Below the pieces are notes generated by a model, which saw only the letters and a program-made list of their open reading frames with translations, ran no database searches and was not told the origin of the DNA. Made by a program: the position numbers and the translations under genes. A DNA stretch of 64,000 nucleotides from AP-15 sp963755435. GTDB lineage: Bacteria; Pseudomonadota; Alphaproteobacteria; ATCC43930; CGMCC-115725. How positions within the stretch are numbered: position 1 is the stretch's first letter; each line of letters opens with the position of its first letter. The stretch covers positions 868,001 to 932,000 of the forward strand of contig CAVWJX010000003.1 of NCBI GenBank assembly GCA_963755435.1, in the 5' to 3' direction. Shown piece by piece: positions 1 through 8,790 of the stretch.

Positions 1-837
1 GACGAAATGGCCTTCAACTCGAAGGATGGCGTGCTGATCGCCGCCAACAATGCCGATACGCCGCCGTTTGCTACTCTGATCGGAGTGGGTGTGCATTGCG
101 GCATGGTGATCAACAAGAAGGTCGTCTTTAGCAATGCCACCAACGGCGCCGAACAGCCCGTGTGGAATCCGACGGATGACACGTTCTACATGTCCGTTCC
201 ATCGATATCCGGAACGACCGCGGCGCCGGGCCCGACCGGAGCGATCGTGGCGATCAATCCGACCTCGGGGGCAATTACGCAAACGTTCCCCGTAAACTAT
301 TGCCAGCCGGCCGGGCTTGCTTTGGGCCCGAACCAGACCTTCCTTGCCGGCTGCAGCGTCGTCTACGATACCGCAGGCGGCACGTGGTTCGGCGCCGACA
401 CCAATACCTCCGACCCGCTGCAGGTGATCATCGACACCACCGGCGCCTACATCTATGTACCGGGCATCGGCTCCTCGGATGAGGTCGCCTACAATTCGGG
501 CGATAATCATTGGTACACCGGTTCGCAAAATACGCAGTACTCGGCGCATCCGGTGGCCTCGACGAAAGGTGGTCTTTCGACCACCGACGAGGGCGCCGGC
601 ATGCTCGGAGTCATCGACGGCACCAGCCAGAACCTCGACCAAGTCGTACCGACGATGAATGTTCCGGCTGTAACCGGAAAGCACGTCAGCGGCAGCTCGC
701 ATTCGGTCGCGGTTAATTCCGCGAACAATTGGGTGTTCGTGCCGATGCCGGCGAACAATACGATTCCGGGCTGTCTGACCGGCTGCATCGCGGTCTACGG
801 GCGCCAGGATGCGGACAAGACCGGGGCAACTGACTAA
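1..837 (+). CDS. Beta-propeller (YncE/SMP-30-like) protein, 5' end cut off by the window
   Basis: The reading frame is open from the first base and ends at a stop at 835-837, so at least 278 residues are present and the N-terminus is missing. The protein is rich in Gly, Thr, Asn and short beta-type repeats (for example GAIVAINPTSGAI and VNSANNWVFVPMP), as in YncE/YVTN or gluconolactonase-like propellers. Several Cys residues (HCG, NYCQ, AGCS, GCLTGC) could form disulphides, which suits an exported protein. The neighbouring minus-strand LVIVD gene is also predicted to be exported. No catalytic residues are recognisable and the substrate is unknown. The family call is by general pattern only. 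Confidence 0.5.
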   Translation, partial: DEMAFNSKDGVLIAANNADTPPFATLIGVGVHCGMVINKKVVFSNATNGAEQPVWNPTDDTFYMSVPSISGTTAAPGPTGAIVAINPTSGAITQTFPVNYCQPAGLALGPNQTFLAGCSVVYDTAGGTWFGADTNTSDPLQVIIDTTGAYIYVPGIGSSDEVAYNSGDNHWYTGSQNTQYSAHPVASTKGGLSTTDEGAGMLGVIDGTSQNLDQVVPTMNVPAVTGKHVSGSSHSVAVNSANNWVFVPMPANNTIPGCLTGCIAVYGRQDADKTGATD

Positions 838-915
838 CGCGAGCTCTCGGACCGTGCGCGCCGCGGCTGCAAAGGAACCGCGGAGCATTGGACTTGCACC
901 TCACGCACATGACAG

Positions 916-939
916 AAACGCGGGCTCCGGCCCGCGTTT
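916..939. terminator. Bidirectional Rho-independent terminator
   Basis: A perfect 10-bp stem (916-925 with 930-939) closes a 4-base loop. The stem starts with AAA and ends with TTT, so it has the A/U flanks of an intrinsic terminator on both strands. It lies between the stops of two convergent genes (837 on plus, 958 on minus) and can serve both. Confidence 0.75.
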
Positions 940-957
940 CGCGTCTCCGGGACTCGG

Positions 958-1353
958 TTATTTTTGCGTCCTAGCGGTTGCGGGCGGGGCTTTTGCGACC
1001 CGCGCCGGCGCTGCCCCGGTTTTGTCGGGGATCTCGGCGATCAGGGTGGTCGTGCCACGACTGTCGAATTCGATATGAACCCGATACGTGCCGTTCAGAT
1101 CTTCGCCACGATACTCCCAAACAGTAGGACCCGGCTCATCCGAATCGTCGGCAAAGCTGGTCCGCCAAGGCTGGCCGAGCAACGCCTCGATCTGTGCTTT
1201 GGTGGTTTCGCCGGGGGTCACTTTCGCGAGGGTCGCCGCGCTGAAGTCCCGAGCGCGCCCCGGATCAGCCGAATTATCCGCACAATAGCCGGCCGACGCA
1301 GCAAAACAAGATAGCGCGAATGCCATTGCCGGCAAGGGCCATTTGGCAGTCAT
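958..1353 (-). CDS. Small exported SmpA/OmlA (BamE-like) domain protein
   Basis: The product is 131 residues. The ATG at 1353 is chosen over longer in-frame starts because GGAGGA lies about 7 bases upstream and it opens directly on a signal peptide (hydrophobic core, AGYCA cleavage region). The mature part has the SmpA/OmlA-type pattern VTPGETTKAQIEALLGQPW followed by beta-strand-rich sequence. This fold occurs in BamE and many small periplasmic proteins. There is no lipobox with a clear +1 Cys and no catalytic residue. It is probably a periplasmic protein of unknown role. It shares the terminator at 916-939 with the convergent upstream gene. Confidence 0.6.
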   Translation of the reverse strand: MTAKWPLPAMAFALSCFAASAGYCADNSADPGRARDFSAATLAKVTPGETTKAQIEALLGQPWRTSFADDSDEPGPTVWEYRGEDLNGTYRVHIEFDSRGTTTLIAEIPDKTGAAPARVAKAPPATARTQK

Positions 1354-1513
1354 AGGCTTTCCTCCTTCGGGATTTCGTCTTACCGGCCTGATCCTGGTGC
1401 CGGCCTCGCTTCGCAGCCTCGAACGGACATCCCGCCTCACGAAGCAGCCGACGACGGAACCCGGCCAAGCCGCCAAAAGCAGCCTGGCCCGGCCCCCGTC
1501 AACGACGAAGGAC

Positions 1514-3250
1514 CTACTCTTCCTTTAACGGCAGTGGCATCCGTTGTGGCGGGATGGGCGGTGCCGTTATCTTGCGGGCTGTCACCACTTGCAAGGCGTC
1601 CCCCGTCAGTTTCAGCACGGTCAAGCCGGAACCGGCGCGGTCCATATTATAAATGTAGCCTCGATCATCCACCTCGCCCAGGTCGGAAAAGGTCGCGTTC
1701 CGGCAGTAATTCGTATTACCCTGATACTTCCCACAAGTTGATATGGTATTTTTATTCGGCGCCTGAATGAAATAGCCCACGCGCCTCGGGTTATAGGGGT
1801 CGCGGATGTCGAAAAGCTGCAACCCAGCGTTGAACATCGCGACGATTTCGAGCTTGCCATAATAGGGGGCATAAATCGCCCGTTGGAGTTCATGGGTACC
1901 AAAGCGTGCCCCCTTGGCGCAGAAATCGCCCGGGAACTGGCCGACGGTCATCGAGGAAATCGGCCAGATTGCCAGATCGTTGGTGATGTCGAGCAGCTGA
2001 GCATTCTTCCAGGGCTGCCCGAGGCAATCGTTGGTGGTGTCTTCGGAGGTGACCGCCAGCAGATCGTATTTTTGCGGGGTGCCGTCGGAAAAGTTTTCCT
2101 GCGCCTGCGGGATCGGCACACCAAAGATCGGGATCGAGGTATGCCCGCCCTGGTTGGGGTTGGTCGTCGTGTAGCTGATCTGCGGATACAGCAAATCCGC
2201 CTGGGACGGGTTGTTTGCGCAATCGGCCGACGCCGCGGAATTAAAACTCGGGTCGCATCCATTAAGGAGCTTCTGTCGGTCGACGATCTGGAATACCCCA
2301 GTGCTGCTGACCCCGTAGGGCAGGTAAACCCGATTTATCTTAATGCCAGCCGAATAGACTTGGTGGACCATTTCCGGATTGCCCGGGCCGGCTGGGTTGG
2401 TCACACCTTCGTAGCAAGTGGGCCCGGGCGCGTTGTAGCAGCTTTGTGCAGTCGCCGAGGCGGTTGGCTGCTGACCGACCAGTCCCCACTGGCGGATGAA
2501 CACCGGCTTCGCCGGATTGCTAAGGTCAAAAATATAGACGTGCTGTCCCGATTTCCATCCATCGGCGGCGCTGCCGGCGATCACGTACGCGATCCCGGTG
2601 TCGCATTCCCACCAGATATGGTGCGTGAAGTTTAAGCCTGTCAGGATCTGCTCGAGCTCAACCGGCGCCGTTGGATTTGTGACATCCCAAACCTCCTGAT
2701 CGATCGATCCGTTATGCCGGACGATGTACCAGTGGTTCGCCGGCAGCCCGGGCTTCGACGGCGCGTTATTCAAAGTGTTGCTGCCGCATACGGCCACATG
2801 CGAAGAGCTGCCTTGCGACGCCGGGATGTGCCACAGGAAGACCGGGTTGTTGGGATAGGTGACGTCGATCAGCGACGTACCGTTCCCCTCCACTTTTCCG
2901 GTCAGTGGGTTGTAGGCGCTGCCGCCGCTGTCGGTCATATAGAGGATGTAGCGGCCGTTTTCGTTCTCGATCCAGCCGTCGTCCGAACTCGGGCGACCCT
3001 GGTTCTTGTTGAACCCCACGACCTTCATGTTCCAGATTGATTGCTGGTTCCAACCATTGGGCGGCGGCACCGGCAACGGCGGCAGGCCGGCCGCTCCCTC
3101 CGGGCCCTCATTGAGGGTGATGACCGGGACGTTTGGCCCATCCGGCAAATAGCCTTGGGCCGAAGCGACGCCGCTCGCGGCGAACACGAGCCCGGACAAA
3201 CCAGCCAGCACTGCCAGCCCGAGACCGCGAATTGTTCGAGCCTTGTTCAT
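1514..3250 (-). CDS. Exported LVIVD-repeat protein
   Basis: The 578-residue protein starts at the ATG at 3250, preceded by AGGGGG about 6 bases upstream. Residues 1 to about 32 form a signal peptide ending in ASAQG. The rest contains several LVIVD-type blades, for example LIDVTYPNNPVFLW, EVWDVTNPTAPVEL, YIFDLSNPAKPVFI and LQLFDIRDPYNPRRVG. LVIVD repeats are predicted to build beta-propellers on the bacterial surface or in the periplasm; the function is not known. Many Cys residues (CGS, CDT, SCYN, CDPS, DFCAKG, STCG, NYCR) suggest disulphides. It may work with the other propeller protein at the window start, but only proximity supports that. Confidence 0.75.
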   Translation of the reverse strand: MNKARTIRGLGLAVLAGLSGLVFAASGVASAQGYLPDGPNVPVITLNEGPEGAAGLPPLPVPPPNGWNQQSIWNMKVVGFNKNQGRPSSDDGWIENENGRYILYMTDSGGSAYNPLTGKVEGNGTSLIDVTYPNNPVFLWHIPASQGSSSHVAVCGSNTLNNAPSKPGLPANHWYIVRHNGSIDQEVWDVTNPTAPVELEQILTGLNFTHHIWWECDTGIAYVIAGSAADGWKSGQHVYIFDLSNPAKPVFIRQWGLVGQQPTASATAQSCYNAPGPTCYEGVTNPAGPGNPEMVHQVYSAGIKINRVYLPYGVSSTGVFQIVDRQKLLNGCDPSFNSAASADCANNPSQADLLYPQISYTTTNPNQGGHTSIPIFGVPIPQAQENFSDGTPQKYDLLAVTSEDTTNDCLGQPWKNAQLLDITNDLAIWPISSMTVGQFPGDFCAKGARFGTHELQRAIYAPYYGKLEIVAMFNAGLQLFDIRDPYNPRRVGYFIQAPNKNTISTCGKYQGNTNYCRNATFSDLGEVDDRGYIYNMDRAGSGLTVLKLTGDALQVVTARKITAPPIPPQRMPLPLKEE

Positions 3251-3519
3251 GGCGACCCCCCTAATTTGTCGAAATTGGGGCAAGAGTAACGCGCCTGCAA
3301 CCCGGGTCAAGCAATGTCTCTACCGCGCCGCGCAGCTCAGCCATCCGAAATCGGCCGCCGAACCCACAACGTGCGGCTTAACAGATGCCAGCGATGCTGC
3401 TTTAATGACCCAGGATTCGGAAAATCGTGAGGGGGATTGGAAATGCCGCGATGGCCCGCGCTACCGGGGGCGCGTGCGCTGCCGGGCGGCGCTGCCAATC
3501 GAGCTGGCACTAAACCGTT

Positions 3520-4395
3520 ATGACGATTTCTCTCGAGCTGGCGATCAATGCGATCATCGCCGGCCTGTTGCTGGGCGGCTTTTACGCCGCGGTAACGGTC
3601 GGGGTGACGATCTCCTTCGGCATGCTCGACATCGTCAACATCGCTCACCCGGCTTTTATCATGCTGGGCTCGTTCGTCGCCTACACCCTTAACTCCGCCT
3701 TCGGGCTCGACCCGGTGCTGATCGGCGTCGTCATGAGCCCGCTGTTCTTTCTGCTCGGGATGGCAGTTTATCAAATCTATTACTATGCGTTCGAGCGGCG
3801 CGGCGAAGAATCGATCCAGGGCCTCGCCTTTTTCTTTGGCCTGCTGTTTGTCGGCGAGGTTGGCCTGATCCTGGTGTTCGGGGTTGATTACCGCTTTGTC
3901 GAGGCGCCCTATATCGGGTCGAGCCTGCATTTCGGCTTTGTCGACCTGCCGCTACGCATGCTGATCCCGTTTGTCGTTTCGCTGTTGATGGTGGCGCTAT
4001 TGCAGCTCTCCTTTGGCCGCAGCTTTATCGGCCGCGCGATTCTCGCCGTGTCGCAGGACCGGCTAGCCTTGCAGCTGATGGCGGCCAATCCGACCCGGAT
4101 CAAGCGCATCGCCTTCGGCATCTCGATCGCCACCGCCTCGGTCGCCGGCGCCTTGCTGATCATCATCCAGCCGGTCGAGCCGTCGATCGGCCGCGACTAT
4201 ATCGGGCGGATCTTCGCGATCTGCGTCCTGGGCGGAATGACGAGCTTCCCCGGCATGGTTGCGGGGGCGATGCTGATCGGGGTCGTTGAGAGCCTGACCG
4301 CCACCTTCTACGGCCCGTCATGGGCTCCCGCGGTGGCCTTCGGCTTTCTGCTCTTGACCTTGGCGGTGCGCCCCGCCGGCCTCCTCGGCCGCTAA
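3520..4395 (+). CDS. livH: Branched-chain amino acid ABC transporter permease (LivH)
   Basis: This 291-residue inner-membrane permease has about eight hydrophobic segments and the LivH-type sequence GGFYAAVTVGVTISFGMLDIVNIAHPAF near the N-terminus. The EAA-like loop region (FIGRAILAVSQDRLALQLM) is present before the last helices. It is the first gene of a compact livHMGF set: livM follows after 5 bases and the two ATPase genes overlap. The ATG has only a weak ribosome-binding site. In this family LivH and LivM form the channel, and a periplasmic binding protein supplies substrate. No binding protein gene is next to it, so the substrate is uncertain (branched-chain amino acids, amides or urea are all possible for this family). 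Confidence 0.92.
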   Translation: MTISLELAINAIIAGLLLGGFYAAVTVGVTISFGMLDIVNIAHPAFIMLGSFVAYTLNSAFGLDPVLIGVVMSPLFFLLGMAVYQIYYYAFERRGEESIQGLAFFFGLLFVGEVGLILVFGVDYRFVEAPYIGSSLHFGFVDLPLRMLIPFVVSLLMVALLQLSFGRSFIGRAILAVSQDRLALQLMAANPTRIKRIAFGISIATASVAGALLIIIQPVEPSIGRDYIGRIFAICVLGGMTSFPGMVAGAMLIGVVESLTATFYGPSWAPAVAFGFLLLTLAVRPAGLLGR

Positions 4396-4400
4396 GATTG

Positions 4401-5363
4401 ATGAGCACCGCCAAGTTCTGGCTGGCCTCGTTCGCCGTGGCCGCTGCGCTGCTGCTGCTCACGCGCTGGCAGATCCAGAACGAGTATTTCTATTTCGCCG
4501 GCTATGTCGTGTTGCAATACGTCGTGCTGGCAACGGCATGGAACATCCTCGGTGGTTACACCGGCTATACCAATTTCGGCACTGCGGCTTTTTTCGCGTT
4601 CGGCGCCTATAGCTCGGTGGTGTTGCACAAGCTGACCTCCGCGCCGGTCCCGGTGATGATCCTCGCCGCCGGCGCGATCTCCGGGCTGCTCGGCTTCTGC
4701 ATGGGCTATCTGACGTTGCGCCTGAAGGGGGTGTTCTTCGCCATCGCCACCCTGGCCATGGCGATCGTGGCCCAGACCCTGATCGTCAATTGGGATTATG
4801 TCGGCGGCTCGCGTGGCATCTACATTATTCGCCCGCAGCACGCCCCGCTGTTTGGCAGCTATATCCAATACCTCTATTCGCTGATGCTGCTGCTGAGCTG
4901 GCTCGCGGTGGCGATCGCCCGCACCATCGAGCACTCGCGCCTCGGGCTCGGCCTCGCCGCGATTCGCGACGACGAGCAGGCGGCTGAGGCGAGCGGGGTT
5001 CCGACCCTGCGTCTGAAGTTGATCGCCACCACTCTGAGCGGCGCCCTGATGGGCATGTCGGGGGCGCCGCTACCCTATTACGTGACCTATCTCGATCCGA
5101 CTTCGAGCTTCAATCTGTCGTATGCGGTCAACGCCGTGGCGATGCCGCTGATTGGCGGCATGACCAGTTGGATCGGCCCGCTGATCGGAGCGGTGCTGCT
5201 CGGGACGATCCAGCAGGTGGCGACGGTTACAATCTCCTCCGCGCTGAATTTGCTGATCGTCGGGCTGCTGCTGATCGGCTTTGTCATCGTCGCGCCCAAC
5301 GGCATCGTCGGGCTAGTTCAAGCCCGCCGCCGCAGCGGGAGGCGCCAATGGCCCGGTCGCTGA
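4401..5363 (+). CDS. livM: Branched-chain amino acid ABC transporter permease (LivM)
   Basis: The product is 320 residues. The ATG at 4401 follows the livH stop by 5 bases; longer in-frame starts would lie inside livH. It has many hydrophobic helices and the LivM-family features GYTGYTNFGTAAFFAFGAY and RLKGVFFAIATLAMA. The region SRLGLGLAAIRDDEQAAEASG is the cytoplasmic loop that contacts the ATPases. The last 16 bases overlap livG, which indicates translational coupling. It is the partner permease of LivH in a HAAT-type importer. Confidence 0.92.
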   Translation: MSTAKFWLASFAVAAALLLLTRWQIQNEYFYFAGYVVLQYVVLATAWNILGGYTGYTNFGTAAFFAFGAYSSVVLHKLTSAPVPVMILAAGAISGLLGFCMGYLTLRLKGVFFAIATLAMAIVAQTLIVNWDYVGGSRGIYIIRPQHAPLFGSYIQYLYSLMLLLSWLAVAIARTIEHSRLGLGLAAIRDDEQAAEASGVPTLRLKLIATTLSGALMGMSGAPLPYYVTYLDPTSSFNLSYAVNAVAMPLIGGMTSWIGPLIGAVLLGTIQQVATVTISSALNLLIVGLLLIGFVIVAPNGIVGLVQARRRSGRRQWPGR

Positions 5364-6109
5364 CCGCCGCGTCGGCCCCGCCATTGCTCGAAGCCAACGC
5401 GCTCGCCAAGCATTTCGGCGGGTTCGTGGCGCTCGAGCACATCGATCTCGTCGTCGCCGAGGGCGAGAGGCTGGGGCTGATCGGCCCCAACGGCTCGGGC
5501 AAGAGCACCTTGGTCAATTGCCTGTGCGGCACTCTGCGCCACGATGGCGGCGCGATCACCTTTGCCGGCCGCCGCCTCGACGGGGTCCCGGCCTACCAGC
5601 GTACCCGGCTCGGGCTGGCGCGCAGCTTTCAGCTGCCTCGGCCGTTCCGCACGATGAGCCTCGTCGACAATCTGCGCATCCCGCTGCTCTACTCGGTCAA
5701 TGGCCGCTCCGGCCCGCATCTGCACCATGCAGCGATCGAAGAGCGCTGTCTCCAGCTTCTCGAGGAGGTCGGCCTCGCCGATAAGGCGCGCCAACTGCCG
5801 CGCGATCTGACCCAAGTGGAGATGCGCAAGCTCGAGCTCGCTCGGGCGGTGGCGAGCGCGCCGCGGCTCCTGTTTGCCGACGAAGCAATGGCCGGGCTCT
5901 CGCCCTCCGAGGTCGAGGAAATTCTGGGCGTCCTGTTCCGCCTCAACGCGAGCGGGATCACAATCGTTCTGATCGAGCATATCATGCGCGCGGTCATGAG
6001 CTTTTCGACCCGGCTCGTCGTGCTGGTCGCGGGCCGCAAGATCGCCGACGGAGAGCCGCAGGAGGCGATGCGCAACCCCGAGGTCGAAAGGGCCTATCTT
6101 GGCGAATAG
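5348..6109 (+). CDS. livG: Branched-chain amino acid ABC transporter ATPase (LivG)
   Basis: The product is 253 residues, starting at the ATG at 5348 inside the livM 3' end. Walker A is GPNGSGKST and Walker B is LLFADEAMAGLSPSE, followed by an H-loop region (IVLIEHIM). The signature motif reads LTQVE (RDLTQVEMRKLELARA), where LivG proteins usually have LSYGQ or similar, so the usual Gly-Gln pair is not conserved. The remaining LivG features (FGGFVALEHIDL, TRLGLARSFQLPRPF) are normal. It is the cytoplasmic ATPase of the importer and pairs with LivF, whose signature motif is canonical. Confidence 0.9.
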   Translation: MARSLTAASAPPLLEANALAKHFGGFVALEHIDLVVAEGERLGLIGPNGSGKSTLVNCLCGTLRHDGGAITFAGRRLDGVPAYQRTRLGLARSFQLPRPFRTMSLVDNLRIPLLYSVNGRSGPHLHHAAIEERCLQLLEEVGLADKARQLPRDLTQVEMRKLELARAVASAPRLLFADEAMAGLSPSEVEEILGVLFRLNASGITIVLIEHIMRAVMSFSTRLVVLVAGRKIADGEPQEAMRNPEVERAYLGE

Positions 6110-6830
6110 CCTTTCGATCGCCGGCATCGATGCCGGCTATGGCGCGGTGCGGGTGCTCGACAATGTGTCGATCGAAGTCGGGGCCGGGGAGACCGTGGTG
6201 CTGCTCGGCACCAACGGCAACGGCAAAAGCACAGTCATGAAATGCATCATGGGTATGGTCCGCCCGATGGCCGGGTCGATCGTTGCCGACATCGACGGCG
6301 CGCGGCATGACCTCGTCGGCCGCTCGACCGAGGCGATCGTCGATCTAGGGATCACCCTGGTGCCCGAGGGCAGGCGGCTCTTCCCGAAGCTGACGGTCGA
6401 GGAGAATCTGCTGCTCGGCGCCTTCCGCCCCAAGGCCCGAGCTGAGATCGCCGGCAACCTCGATGGCTGCTACGCGACCTTTCCTGTGTTGCGCGAGCGG
6501 CGCCGCCAGCTCGCCGGCAGCATGTCGGGCGGCGAGCAGCAGATGCTGGCCTTGGCCCGCGCCTTGATGTCGGCGCCGAAGATCCTGTTGATCGACGAGC
6601 CCTCGGTCGGCCTGGCGCCGGTTCTGGTCAAGCGCACGATCGAAAAAATCGAGGAACTGAGGGAGCGCTACCAGCTCACCGTGTTGATGGCCGAACAGAA
6701 CTTCAACCAGGCGGTGCGCATCGCGGATCGCGGCTATGTCATCGTCCACGGCGCCATCGCGTTCGAGGGCAAATCAGCTGAAGCCCTCAACAACAACGAG
6801 CTTGTTCGCAAATTCTATCTGGGGCTGTAG
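6099..6830 (+). CDS. livF: Branched-chain amino acid ABC transporter ATPase (LivF)
   Basis: The 243-residue product starts at a TTG at 6099 that overlaps the livG stop by 11 bases. It has Walker A GTNGNGKST, signature SGGEQQMLALARAL and Walker B LLIDEPSVGLAP, all in the LivF arrangement. Family sequences VPEGRRLFPKLTVEENL and MAEQNFNQAVRIADRGYV are present. It ends the livHMGF unit. The next gene is convergent on the minus strand. Confidence 0.92.
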   Translation: MANSLSIAGIDAGYGAVRVLDNVSIEVGAGETVVLLGTNGNGKSTVMKCIMGMVRPMAGSIVADIDGARHDLVGRSTEAIVDLGITLVPEGRRLFPKLTVEENLLLGAFRPKARAEIAGNLDGCYATFPVLRERRRQLAGSMSGGEQQMLALARALMSAPKILLIDEPSVGLAPVLVKRTIEKIEELRERYQLTVLMAEQNFNQAVRIADRGYVIVHGAIAFEGKSAEALNNNELVRKFYLGL

Positions 6831-6982
6831 AGGGCCGCGGATCGGAGCGGAGATCGGCGGGGGAACTCACCAGTCCTCGATCAGAGCGGTGATCTGCTCC
6901 GGCGTGCAGGCGGCGACGTAGTGGCCGCGCGCACCGGCCAGATACCCGAGGACCTCGGTGCGGCTCCGTGCCGCGCGGCGTG

Positions 6983-7744
6983 CTAGGCCGAGGCGGAGAA
7001 GCCGCCATCGACCGGGATCGCGGCACCGGTGATGAAGTCGGCGGCGGAGGAGGCGAGAAAGACGGCGACGCCGGCCAAATCTTCGGGTTGGCCCCAGCGC
7101 CCGGCCGGGGTGCGGGCCAGCACCCGATCGTGCAGCCCGGTGACCTCCCGACGCGCGTTGCGGGTCAAATCGGTGTCGATCCAGCCCGGCAGCACCGCGT
7201 TGACCTGGATGTTGTCGGCGGCCCAGGCGGCGGCGAGCGACTTGGTCAACTGAACCAGGCCACCCTTGCTCGCCGCATAAGGCACCGCATACGCCGCCCC
7301 AAAGATCGAATACATCGAGCCGATGTTGATGATTTTGCCGCCCCCGCCCTGCTTCATCGCCGGGTGGGCGGCCTGGGCGCAACGGAAGGCGCCGGTCAAA
7401 TTGGTATCGAGTACCGCGTGCCATTCAGCCGCGCTGTAAGTCTCAGCCGGCTTGCGGATCGACATGCCGGCATTGTTGACGAGGATGTCGAGCCGGCCGA
7501 AATGGCCGAGGGCGGCCTCGACCATCGTCCGGCATGAGCGCTCTTCGGCGATTTCGAGCGCGACAAAGATGGCATCGCCACCGAGATCGGCCACCGCGGC
7601 TGCGGATTTCACAGGGTCGCGCGCCGCGACGACGATCTTGGCCCCCGCCTCGGCGAGCCCGCGGGCCATACCGAGGCCGATCCCGCCATTGCCACCGGTG
7701 ACCACCGCGACCCGGCCGGACAGATCGAACTGGCTCATCGCCAT
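6983..7744 (-). CDS. Short-chain dehydrogenase/reductase
   Basis: The product is 253 residues, normal for a classical SDR. The N-terminal cofactor motif is TGGNGGIG (about residues 16-23), followed by NNAG. The catalytic Ser-Tyr-Lys set is seen in GSMYSIFG and YAASKGG. The C-terminus ends in the usual PVDGGFSA stretch. Two Met codons (7744 and 7738) are possible starts and neither has a strong ribosome-binding site. The specific substrate cannot be read from sequence; 3-oxoacyl-ACP reductase-like and glucose dehydrogenase-like names are both common for such proteins. It is monocistronic or the last gene after an upstream promoter; ileS-lspA-bamF lies upstream on the same strand. Confidence 0.85.
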   Translation of the reverse strand: MAMSQFDLSGRVAVVTGGNGGIGLGMARGLAEAGAKIVVAARDPVKSAAAVADLGGDAIFVALEIAEERSCRTMVEAALGHFGRLDILVNNAGMSIRKPAETYSAAEWHAVLDTNLTGAFRCAQAAHPAMKQGGGGKIINIGSMYSIFGAAYAVPYAASKGGLVQLTKSLAAAWAADNIQVNAVLPGWIDTDLTRNARREVTGLHDRVLARTPAGRWGQPEDLAGVAVFLASSAADFITGAAIPVDGGFSASA

Positions 7745-7796
7745 GACCGGCAGCGAGATGGTGGTCGGGAACAGCTGGCTGAGAAGCCGTCGGCGC

Positions 7797-8279
7797 TCAA
7801 TAAACTCCCTTCAGCGGGGTCGTTTCGCGCTTTTCGACGGTGGCCCCGGCCGCACCGGTGTCGCTGGTAGTCAGAAGCTTGTTCGACAGGCTCTGCGAGC
7901 CGACGATCGCATTCTGGTCCGGCGCCTGCGGATTGGCGCCCAGAACGGGAATACCGCCGGTGCCGCGCAGCCGCAGATCGGCGGCCTCGCTACCCGGGCC
8001 ACCGGGTCCGGCTTGGTCGATCGCCTGCTCGGCATCCTGCTGGGCGGTCTTTTCTTGCGGTCGGGGCGCTCCAGGCTCCGGCGGGCGCAGATCGAAATCA
8101 GGCGGCACCGTCAAGGGTGCCCGCGACTCGACTGCGAACTCGTCGGGGAGTGGCGGATCGAGACCGATCACCTGCTTCAGATCGGAGCAGCCGGAAAGCA
8201 GCGACGCTCCGGCCAACGAGACAACGCAAAGCGAAACAAGACTGCGTTTGGCAATGCGAACCTGGCGATACTGCATCAT
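7797..8279 (-). CDS. DUF3035 lipoprotein, BamF-like
   Basis: The product is 160 residues, starting at the ATG at 8279 with GGAGGG about 10 bases upstream (a second ATG follows at 8276). The signal peptide ends in a lipobox (SLLSGC), so the mature protein should be lipidated. The mature N-terminus has the DUF3035 pattern LPDEFAV followed by PLTVPPDFDLRPP. In Caulobacter a DUF3035 protein (BamF) is part of the outer-membrane beta-barrel assembly complex. It sits 25 bases downstream of lspA, whose product processes lipoproteins, in an ileS-lspA-bamF order. The rest is Gly/Pro/Gln-rich and probably extended. Confidence 0.75.
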   Translation of the reverse strand: MMQYRQVRIAKRSLVSLCVVSLAGASLLSGCSDLKQVIGLDPPLPDEFAVESRAPLTVPPDFDLRPPEPGAPRPQEKTAQQDAEQAIDQAGPGGPGSEAADLRLRGTGGIPVLGANPQAPDQNAIVGSQSLSNKLLTTSDTGAAGATVEKRETTPLKGVY

Positions 8280-8304
8280 GGCAATAGTCCCTCCCACCCG
8301 CTCT

Positions 8305-8790
8305 TTACCGCGCTTCGCGATGCAGAAGCAAGCCATCGAGCAACATTGCCGCAACGCCGATGCAGATCGCGCTGTCGGCAAGGTTGAATGCCGGCCAGTG
8401 CCACGCTCCGATATGGAAATCGAGAAAGTCGACGACAGCGCCGAGCCGAATCCGGTCAATGACATTGCCGATCGCCCCGCCGATGATCAGCCCGATCGCG
8501 ACTGCAAGCAGCGGACTTGTCACCCGGCGCAGCCAATAGATCAACGCGGCCACGATCAGAGCGGCGGCGAGCGAGAAGAGGAGCCCATTGGCCGCGGTCC
8601 CGCTCCCGACGCCGGCATTGAACAAGCCGAAGCTGATCCCGCGGTTGTAGATGAGGACGAGGTTGAAAAACGAGGTGAGCCGCTCGCCGTCATACGCGCC
8701 GGCTGCGAAATGGCCGAGAACGGCGGCTTTGCTGAGCTGGTCGAGGAACACCACGATTGCCGCGACGGCGAGCCCGCGCGCCAGCATCAC
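8305..8790 (-). CDS. lspA: Prolipoprotein signal peptidase (LspA)
   Basis: This 161-residue inner-membrane aspartic protease cleaves the signal peptide of diacylated prolipoproteins. Four hydrophobic segments are visible. Family motifs are YNRGISFGLF, GGAIGNVIDRI, VVDFLDFH and FNLADSAI. The two catalytic aspartates are in VVDF (about D121) and NLADS (about D139). The start overlaps the ileS stop by 4 bases (ATGA), so the two are translationally coupled. The ileS-lspA pairing is common in proteobacteria. Confidence 0.95.
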   Translation of the reverse strand: MMLARGLAVAAIVVFLDQLSKAAVLGHFAAGAYDGERLTSFFNLVLIYNRGISFGLFNAGVGSGTAANGLLFSLAAALIVAALIYWLRRVTSPLLAVAIGLIIGGAIGNVIDRIRLGAVVDFLDFHIGAWHWPAFNLADSAICIGVAAMLLDGLLLHREAR

